Shown: piece by piece, positions 61,741 through 64,000 of the stretch
Layout: each line of letters opens with the position of its first letter
Position numbering within the stretch: the first letter of the stretch is position 1
Assembly: GCA_038502055.1 (NCBI GenBank)
Contig: JAXRKN010000043.1
Coordinates: 3,906,001 to 3,970,000 of the forward strand
DNA length: 64,000 nucleotides
From: Tanytarsus gracilentus
Lineage: Eukaryota; Arthropoda; Insecta; Diptera; Chironomidae
Direction: 5' to 3'
Notes under the pieces: generated by a model
Told to the model about the DNA's origin: nothing
The model's input: only the letters and a program-made list of their open reading frames with translations
The model's database searches: none
Program-made: the position numbers and the translations under genes

Positions 61741-63648
61741 ATGGAATTAGTTGACGTTAAATTCAGCAACTTAAACTTATTCATTGAAGAGGGAATATTT
61801 CGCAAAAGTTAGATTAAAAAATTATTTCTTGACAAAAATAAAAAAAAATCATGTTTTCTTAAAGAAATAATTTTTAAGAGCAATTTTTTTTCTTATTTTT
61901 GTCAAACCATGATATAGAAATTTAAATTTATTTAAAAATTTGTTTAGCGAAAAAATTAATTCTAAATGATGTCAGTGGAGAGTTTAGAGGAGGAGAGCTT
62001 ACTGGAATTTTGGGGCAATCGGGAAGTGGAAAAACGTCTTTGCTCAACTGCATTTCATCCTATCAAACTAAAAATATGACAGGCTCGATTAAAATCCCGA
62101 AAAAAGATTTTAAATTAAAATACATCATGCAAGACGATCTTAATTTTCTAAGTTTAACAGTCTATGAGGCAATGGAATATTCACTCAAATTTAAAATAGG
62201 CCATGCGACAGCAGAAAAATATAACGAAATAATAGTTTCGACTCTCGATTGCTTGGCTATTTCACACACGGTGAACAATTTAATTGGCAGTTTAAGCTCT
62301 GGTGAACGGAGAAGATTGAGTATTGGTCTAGACCTTGTCGATAACCCAAAAATAATTTTTCTCGATGAGCCGACCACTGGTCTCGATAGCTTTTCTTCAG
62401 TGCAGTGTATAAAATTACTAAAAAAGCTGGCAATGGAAGGACGAACAATTATTTGCACAATTCATCAGCCATCCACAATAATTTTAAAAATGTTTGATCA
62501 CATTTATGCTTTGAGTAGTGGTCGCTGCATTTATCAAGGAAGCTATGAAAATGTGCTTTTCTTTTTAAATCAGATAAATTTAGTCTGTCCTAACAACTAC
62601 AATCCAGTCGATTTCATCATGGAATTTTCCGATTCAGTTGATTTTCTCGTCGATCACATTAGAAACGGGCGAAATGAACAATTTCGTGGGAACAACAATA
62701 ACCAATTAGGGATGATTGATTATCGTAATGATGCTGTCATCGTCAACAAACTAGAAACAAGTCACACCCCTTCCTTTTTTTATCGTCTTCGGCAGTTAAC
62801 AAGGAGAACTATGCTAGTGATGATTCGAGATAAAAGCAACATAAAAATGCGAGTTTTAATTAATTTGGTCGTTGGTCTGTTAATTGGCATTTTATACAAC
62901 AAAATCGGAAATGACGCCAACGAAATTTTGAATGAGTTCAAATTTATCTTCATTCTTAACGGCTTCTGTGCATACAGTGGATTTTATTCTCTTTTGGTAA
63001 AATGTGAGTAATTAATTTTTATCGTTAGATCAAAAAAATTTTGTAATTCTTTCAGTTCCTCTCGATTTTCCGCTCATTAAGCGTGAGTACTTTAACCAAA
63101 ATTACTCTGCATTGACTTATCATCTGGCCGTTTTCATCAGTGATTTTCCAGTGACAATTTTATGTACATGCCTCTATGTGTGCACAGCTTATTTCTTAAC
63201 CAATCAACCCATGGAAGCATTTCGATTTTTTATGGTGCTCTCGATTTTAATTTCTGTCAGTTTTGCGGCGCAAGCATATGGTATGGGTATTGGGTCTATG
63301 TTTAATTTGAAAATCTCTATCATTATCGCTGCTCTTCTCATGGCAACTCACATTCTTTTTTCTGGATTCATTGTCCTCCAAAAAGATGTTCATTGGATAT
63401 TTAAATTAGTTTTTGAAGTTATCTATTTGAAACATGCATTTTATGCCACCACGCGCATACTAGAATCAAATCGTACACTAGAATGCGACAAAATTTACTG
63501 TCATTTTCAAAAGCCGCGTAAATTCATGGATATGATCGGTATAGATGATGATGATGATCTCATAACGCCATTAATCGCAATCATGTTAACATTCTTTACA
63601 CTTCATTTTTTAACTTTTTTACGTCTACGATTTCGATTGAAAAATTAA
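61741..63648 (+). CDS. ABCG-family half transporter (white/ABCG1-4 type)
   Basis: Membrane exporter, nucleotide-binding domain first, expected to act as a dimer, with lipids or sterols as the usual cargo of this branch. Exons 61741-61807, 61948-63003 and 63056-63648 join in frame (IFRK-TKKLILNDVSGEF and LLVK-FPLDFPLIK) to give 571 residues. Walker A GQSGSGKT is at 45-52; the Q-loop lies in MQDDLNFLSLTVYEA; the signature is LSSGERRRLSIG, where the usual LSGGE has Ser in place of the first Gly; Walker B is IIFLDEPTTGLDS; the H-loop is TIHQPS. Six membrane helices follow from about 290, with KREYFNQNYSALTYHLA before the third. The loop before the last helix has paired cysteines (LECDKIYCHF). Among insect members it looks nearest the ABCG1/ABCG4-like group; I cannot pick the orthologue. 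Confidence 0.92.
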
Positions 63649-63912
63649 TATTCATAAGTTTATAGCGGTAGTAGTAAAGTGAATGATTTGTCAATCAGAT
63701 CTTGTTATATTGATCAGGTGGTGTGTGAATAAAAAATTATGATTCTAGGTTGAATTAATTACCTAAATTGCATTTTATTTTATCTGCTTAATTTCACCAA
63801 AACACTCTGCAAAACGTGGCTCTAAACTCACCACAAAGTTGAAAAATTAAAAATCTTTGTTGATAAACAAATTGTGGAATTTTCTCAAAAATTAATTAAA
63901 AACTTTGTGAAA
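63649..63912. other. Short intergenic region between ABCG and the next gene
   Basis: 264 bp carrying the 3' end of the ABCG gene (an AATAAA-like hexamer at about 63728) and the promoter/5' UTR of the next plus-strand gene. Confidence 0.5.
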
Positions 63913-64000
63913 ATGTTTGCTTACAAGAATTCGGGCTTGACTAAGGAACAGTTAACATCGTTAGGTGTTACTGGCTCGAAAGATAGCTTGTCGATGCCTA
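63913..64000 (+). CDS. Start of an unidentified gene (partial at right edge)
   Basis: ATG at 63913 in a GTGAAAATG context opens a frame running off the window, beginning MFAYKNSGLTKEQLTSLG and rich in Ser/Leu. 29 codons are visible. Codon use looks coding, and the A-rich 5' flank fits a fly start site. Too short to name; the gene could also splice immediately. Confidence 0.5.
   Translation, partial: MFAYKNSGLTKEQLTSLGVTGSKDSLSMP

Overview
The window looks like nuclear DNA of an insect, most probably a lower (nematoceran) dipteran. It is AT-rich, has spliceosomal introns that are mostly 50-100 bp with GT..AG ends, and every recognisable gene is a metazoan gene. I rebuilt the exon chains by eye from splice sites and reading-frame continuity. 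All completed chains close in frame, and their lengths are close to the known families. The assignment below insect level is inference: a full class IX myosin and a full SorLA receptor, which to my knowledge Drosophila melanogaster lacks, argue against a higher fly.

Layout, left to right. 1-3770 (-): 5' part of a theta-type diacylglycerol kinase with three C1 domains, running off the left edge. 5886-7122 (-): golgin-45. 7640-8809 (+): a four-pass membrane protein. 11303-20599 (-): a 16-exon class IX myosin (RA, motor, IQ, two C1, RhoGAP). 20600-25686: gene desert holding a 978-bp palindromic hAT-like MITE with an 8-bp target duplication. 25687-28726 (-): exportin-2 (CSE1/CAS). 30468-36747 (-): the ERK phosphatase MKP-3, with two long introns. 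37196-37810 (-): a ZNF511-like zinc-finger protein. 38254-38558 (+): complex III subunit UQCRQ. 40044-49818 (-): SorLA/SORL1. 50288-50743 (+): an unrecognised small basic protein. 50953-53910 (+): CEP120. 53916-58027 (-): DHX57-like helicase. 58269-59238 (+): TXNL1. 59354-61337: a second hAT-like insertion (8-bp target duplication, GCTCGA-rich ends) stuffed with degenerate satellite units. 61741-63648 (+): an ABCG half transporter. 63913-64000 (+): first codons of another gene.

The genes are unrelated housekeeping and signalling genes, not a pathway cluster. Thematic overlaps exist: DAG/Rho signalling (DGK-theta, Myo9), ERK control (MKP-3), Golgi/endosome sorting (golgin-45, SorLA) and centriole biology (CEP120), but nothing shows co-regulation. 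Compact divergent pairs (golgin-45/4TM, ZNF511/UQCRQ, SORL1/small gene, DHX57/TXNL1) probably share promoter regions. CEP120 and DHX57 converge with only 5 bp between stop codons.

I see no bacterial, viral or CRISPR-like system. The less explained parts are the two transposon-derived blocks, the small unknown gene and the tail-to-tail overlap.
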